Positions 61,267 through 64,000 of a DNA stretch of 64,000 nucleotides are shown one piece after another. A model generated the notes under the pieces. That model did no database searches. It was not told the DNA's origin and saw nothing but the letters and a program-made list of their open reading frames with translations. Origin of the DNA: Rhodospirillales bacterium (GTDB lineage Bacteria; Pseudomonadota; Alphaproteobacteria; Micavibrionales; Micavibrionaceae); contig CP060238.1 of NCBI GenBank assembly GCA_023898765.1, positions 1,612,001 through 1,676,000 of the forward strand, written 5' to 3'. Position 1 is the first letter of the stretch, and each line of letters opens with the position of its first letter. The position numbers and the translations under genes were made by a program.

Positions 61267-63891
61267 TTACCGGATACCGGAGGCCAGCTGGTCCCGCGCA
61301 TCCATGGCCATATCCATGTTTTCTGCGGATGTTTCGTGGGAAATCGCAACAAAGCTGCCTTTTTCCTGAAAGAAAACGACGGAAGACGCAACGGTCCCGC
61401 CGCCGCTGACACAAGCCAGTTCATAATTCGTGCGCTGCGGCGTTTGCCCGGACGCGGCCGCCGCAAAATCCCCCGTACATTGACGGCGGGCTTTTTCAAC
61501 GTAAGACTCCACCAGCCCGTTAAACCCGTCCGGCGAAGCGTCAAGCGGAGACACTTCCGCCTGCCCGCGGAGCGCGCCCGTTTCCCAACTGTAAACGGAC
61601 AGGGCGGCAGAGGACGAAGATTTCTTGATATTTCCGCGCAAGGGAAGACCGGCGCGCGTTAACAGGCCCTGCACATCCCCCTGCGACATTCCTGCCGGGA
61701 TGCTTATCACCCGTTCCTCCGTTCCTGCGGCGGGATGGGCTTCGTTCAGGCGGGCGGCGGCGGAAGGAACGGGAGTTGAAGACGCCAAACGCTCTTGCAA
61801 AGAGCTTATGTCTTTTTCAGCCGTGCGGAGCCGGTCCCGATATGTTTTAATTTCGGCGTCTTTTTTCACGATATCTGCCTGAAGTCTCTCGGTTTCCGCG
61901 ATGTTTTGCGGGGCCTGTTTTTGCGCCTGCTCTTTTTGGGCCATATGTTCGGCCTCCAGGGTTTCAACCCGGCGGGCAATCTGCTCTTTCTCCGAAGCCA
62001 GAACTTTATTCTGCTCTGTCATTTCCTGCATCCGGGTTTTAAGCTCGGACACCTGCTTCTTCCATATGGCGGAATCCTGCGCCAGTTTTTGTTTGTCCGC
62101 TTCGAGCCGGGACGTTTTTACAGACAGTTTTTGCGCGGCGCCCAGTTGGTTTTTGGCGCTTTCAAGCTCCTGTTCCAGGGCGGCGATCCGGGCGGCCTGT
62201 TGATTTTCCCCGGCGGCCTTTGCGGCAAGCCTGTCTTCCAGCGCTTTTTTCTCCGCTTTCTCCGCCGCGGACACATTGCGCTCCTGTTCCAGAAGACCGG
62301 CCAGACGCTGATTTTCCTGCTCTGCCCGGGCCTTCTCCGCAGCTTCAGACTCAAGCTGCGTCTTCAAAGCGGCGGAATCCTGCGCCAGCTTTTGTTTGTC
62401 CGTTTCAAGCCGGGCCGCGTCTGCGGATATGTTTTGCGCGGCGCCCAGTTGTTTTTTGGCGCTCTCGAGTTCCTCTTCCAAAGCCGAAATCCGGGCGGCC
62501 TGTTGATTTTCCCCGGCGGCTCTTGCGGCAAGCCTGTCTTCCAGTGCTTTTTTCTCCGCCGCTGACTCTTTACGTTCCTGCTCCAAAACGCCGCCCAGAC
62601 GTTTGATTTCGCGCTCGGCCTCGTTGAAACGCCGTACCGCCCGCTCCAGCCCTTTGTCTCCCGCAACGGCGGCAAGCTGTTTGTCTTCGGCCTGCGTCCG
62701 CACAATTTCGAGCTCTTTGGCCACCCTGTTTTTCTCCGCGATCGCGGCGGCAAGGTCCTCCTGAAGGGTTTTCAGCTCTTTGGCCTGCGCCACGGATATC
62801 TCGCCGCCTTCATTTTTAGGCAGGTCCTTCCGCAACAGGGCCTCTTTCTTTTCGCTCGCATAAACGGCCTGAAGCTCCCCTTTCAGGTTCCTGTTGTTTT
62901 CCTCCAGCGTTTTTATGCTGCGCTCCAAAGAGGCGATCTTATCCTTTTCCCCGTTTGTTTCGGGAAGCGCCCGGGCCTGAAGCTGCGCCTTTTCTTTTTC
63001 GAGAAGGCGTATCTTCTCTTTCATTTCGGCCACGGCATTGCTGTCTTCCGCCTTTTTATAGTCTTCTTCAAAATGCCTGCGCTGCTGTTCCAGCGCCTGC
63101 CGCAAGGTTATATTCTCCGCTCTCACGGCGCTTAATTCATTGCGAATGTCCGCGGCCTCCGCCTGGGCGGCCGAAGACATCGCAGGCATGGTCGGCGACA
63201 CGTCTTTTTTCGCCGCGGTTTTAGCGGAAGGCTTGGCAGGGGCCGGCGGCGGAACATTTCCTTGGGATTTTCCTTCGTCTTTCCGGGCGGAAAAACCTTT
63301 AAGGCCGCTCCCGGCCTCCGCATTCAAAACGTCCCCTCTGGCGACCTTCTCAGGGGAAGGAGAAGCGGCTTTCCGGGCCGCCTGAACCTCCCTGATACAC
63401 CCGCTTAAATCTTCCTGCCCGCGCTTGATATCCGGCATGGAAAAAGCGTAATCAACGCCGGAGATACTGACTTTGAGATTTTGAGAAGCCTCAAGCGCCT
63501 CGAAAAAACTCTCGTCCCATCCCAGGCGGACAACCATGGCCCGGTCTGAAACCGGCAACATTTCAAAGGCGCGAATTTGTCCCGGCCCGGGCTGAAGGGT
63601 TATTTTATACGGCTTTTCGGGGTCCATCTGCGGCGTTTGAAAATCGACCGCAATCGAATATTCCTCTGTGATGTTCCGCCCGAGCGTAAAGATGATATTC
63701 TTCTCGTAGGGCCGCGCCAGCGCACAATAAGTGGCGGCGCCGTTGGAGGGATTGTCCACACGTGTCAGCGACCATCCGCCCTGCGGAGCCAGCGTGCCCG
63801 CTGCTCCCCCTTGCGCAAAAGCAGGAGAAAACGCAACAAAGGCCGTGCCGGTAAGGAGAAATGAAAGAGCAAGAGATCTGCGCATTTTCAT
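61267..63891 (-). CDS. large secreted coiled-coil protein with internal tandem repeat
   Basis: The 874-residue product has a Sec signal peptide (about 1-26, AFVAFSPAFA). Residues about 27-165 form a globular domain with beta character and two cysteines. A Pro/Lys-rich linker (about 190-245) and a long coiled coil (about 245-720) follow. The C-terminal domain of about 140 residues has one Cys near RRQCTGDF and one in ELACVSGGG. The coiled coil holds two copies of a 101-residue repeat, for example LEDRLAAxAAGENQQAAR. Start 63891 (spacing 3 from GAGGGG) or 63885 (spacing 9). Function is unknown; a structural or adhesin-like periplasmic role is possible. Confidence 0.8.
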   Translation of the reverse strand: MKMRRSLALSFLLTGTAFVAFSPAFAQGGAAGTLAPQGGWSLTRVDNPSNGAATYCALARPYEKNIIFTLGRNITEEYSIAVDFQTPQMDPEKPYKITLQPGPGQIRAFEMLPVSDRAMVVRLGWDESFFEALEASQNLKVSISGVDYAFSMPDIKRGQEDLSGCIREVQAARKAASPSPEKVARGDVLNAEAGSGLKGFSARKDEGKSQGNVPPPAPAKPSAKTAAKKDVSPTMPAMSSAAQAEAADIRNELSAVRAENITLRQALEQQRRHFEEDYKKAEDSNAVAEMKEKIRLLEKEKAQLQARALPETNGEKDKIASLERSIKTLEENNRNLKGELQAVYASEKKEALLRKDLPKNEGGEISVAQAKELKTLQEDLAAAIAEKNRVAKELEIVRTQAEDKQLAAVAGDKGLERAVRRFNEAEREIKRLGGVLEQERKESAAEKKALEDRLAARAAGENQQAARISALEEELESAKKQLGAAQNISADAARLETDKQKLAQDSAALKTQLESEAAEKARAEQENQRLAGLLEQERNVSAAEKAEKKALEDRLAAKAAGENQQAARIAALEQELESAKNQLGAAQKLSVKTSRLEADKQKLAQDSAIWKKQVSELKTRMQEMTEQNKVLASEKEQIARRVETLEAEHMAQKEQAQKQAPQNIAETERLQADIVKKDAEIKTYRDRLRTAEKDISSLQERLASSTPVPSAAARLNEAHPAAGTEERVISIPAGMSQGDVQGLLTRAGLPLRGNIKKSSSSAALSVYSWETGALRGQAEVSPLDASPDGFNGLVESYVEKARRQCTGDFAAAASGQTPQRTNYELACVSGGGTVASSVVFFQEKGSFVAISHETSAENMDMAMDARDQLASGIR

Positions 63892-63904
63892 TCGCCCCTC
63901 GCCT

Positions 63905-64000
63905 CTAAAAAGTCCGGTTGGTTTCAACGATCAAAACGCGGCGCCCCGTGGAAGGGTCCGTATTGAACTGGACGGCGGGATGATCCAGATCTCCGCTGTA
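63905..64000 (-). CDS. C-terminal fragment of a gene cut by the window edge
   Basis: The last 31 codons of an open frame on the minus strand run from the edge at 64000 to a TAG at 63905-63907. They end in STGRRVLIVETNRTF. Family cannot be told. The SD of the coiled-coil gene lies just downstream of its stop, so the two are probably one transcription unit. Confidence 0.55.
   Translation of the reverse strand, partial: YSGDLDHPAVQFNTDPSTGRRVLIVETNRTF

Overview
The window looks like chromosomal backbone of an alphaproteobacterium of moderate GC (by eye a little above 50%). Support for this comes from gene orders typical of that class: rplM-rpsI; ubiquinol-cytochrome c chaperone / yceD / rpmF / plsX / fabH / ihfA / merR; rpiB-glyA-nrdR-ribD-ribE-ribB-ribH-nusB; hom-glpX-recJ; and DUF465 / purE / purK. 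A PhaR-type PHA regulator, a RibB with a dead RibA half, and a MarR regulator of the LdtR type point the same way. A Rhodospirillales- or Micavibrionales-like lineage is possible, but the sequence alone does not settle order or genus. I see no insertion sequence, prophage, CRISPR array or plasmid function.

Layout. 1-8.8 kb: tRNA-Asp, alanine dehydrogenase, the hom-glpX-recJ group with an OmpA-type lipoprotein, then a class I PHA synthase and a gamma-carbonic-anhydrase-like protein. 8.8-12.2 kb: the most unusual stretch, three paralogous proteins of about 220 residues with no recognisable family, two in tandem and one beyond an aldo/keto reductase. 12.3-19.4 kb: ribosomal proteins L13/S9, CutA, tRNA-Pro, MerR/IHF, fatty-acid and phospholipid initiation genes, L32, a respiratory assembly chaperone and BamE. 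19.4-33.9 kb: proton-pumping pyrophosphatase, FliL, the riboflavin/one-carbon operon, glutaryl-CoA dehydrogenase, several lipoproteins and orphans, an LdtR-like regulator and HemB. 34-36 kb: the motAB stator pair and an AT-rich methyltransferase. 36.7-45.4 kb: ParC, RecO, aspartate dehydrogenase, folate genes, and a MepK-like endopeptidase with an L,D-transpeptidase. 45.5-56.2 kb: IlvD, 6-phosphofructokinase, PurE/PurK, FumC and a very long AsmA-family protein. 56.3-61.2 kb: an ankyrin orphan, then a second PHA locus (a cyclic-nucleotide-binding protein, PhaB, PhaA, a class III-like PHA synthase and divergent PhaR). 61.2-64 kb: a large secreted coiled-coil protein and the tail of another gene.

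How the genes work together. Two loci about 50 kb apart supply polyhydroxyalkanoate storage (PhaA condenses acetyl-CoA, PhaB reduces, PhaC polymerises, PhaR regulates). The cell is flagellated (FliL, MotA, MotB) and has peptidoglycan 3-3 cross-link metabolism (LdtD-type transpeptidase plus MepK-type endopeptidase). Central carbon genes include both phosphofructokinase and fructose-1,6-bisphosphatase. Cofactor pathways present in part are riboflavin, folate, heme and NAD.

Repeats. A palindromic element of about 80-110 bp with ends GTCATTGCGA/TCGCAATGAC occurs three times between or at the ends of genes, and one copy supplies the last codons of recO. The best candidates for undescribed biology are the three-member paralogue family at 8.9-12.2 kb, the SD-sequestering terminator hairpin in front of folK, the apparently dead peptidase lipoprotein at 30.5 kb, and the repeat-domesticated end of recO.
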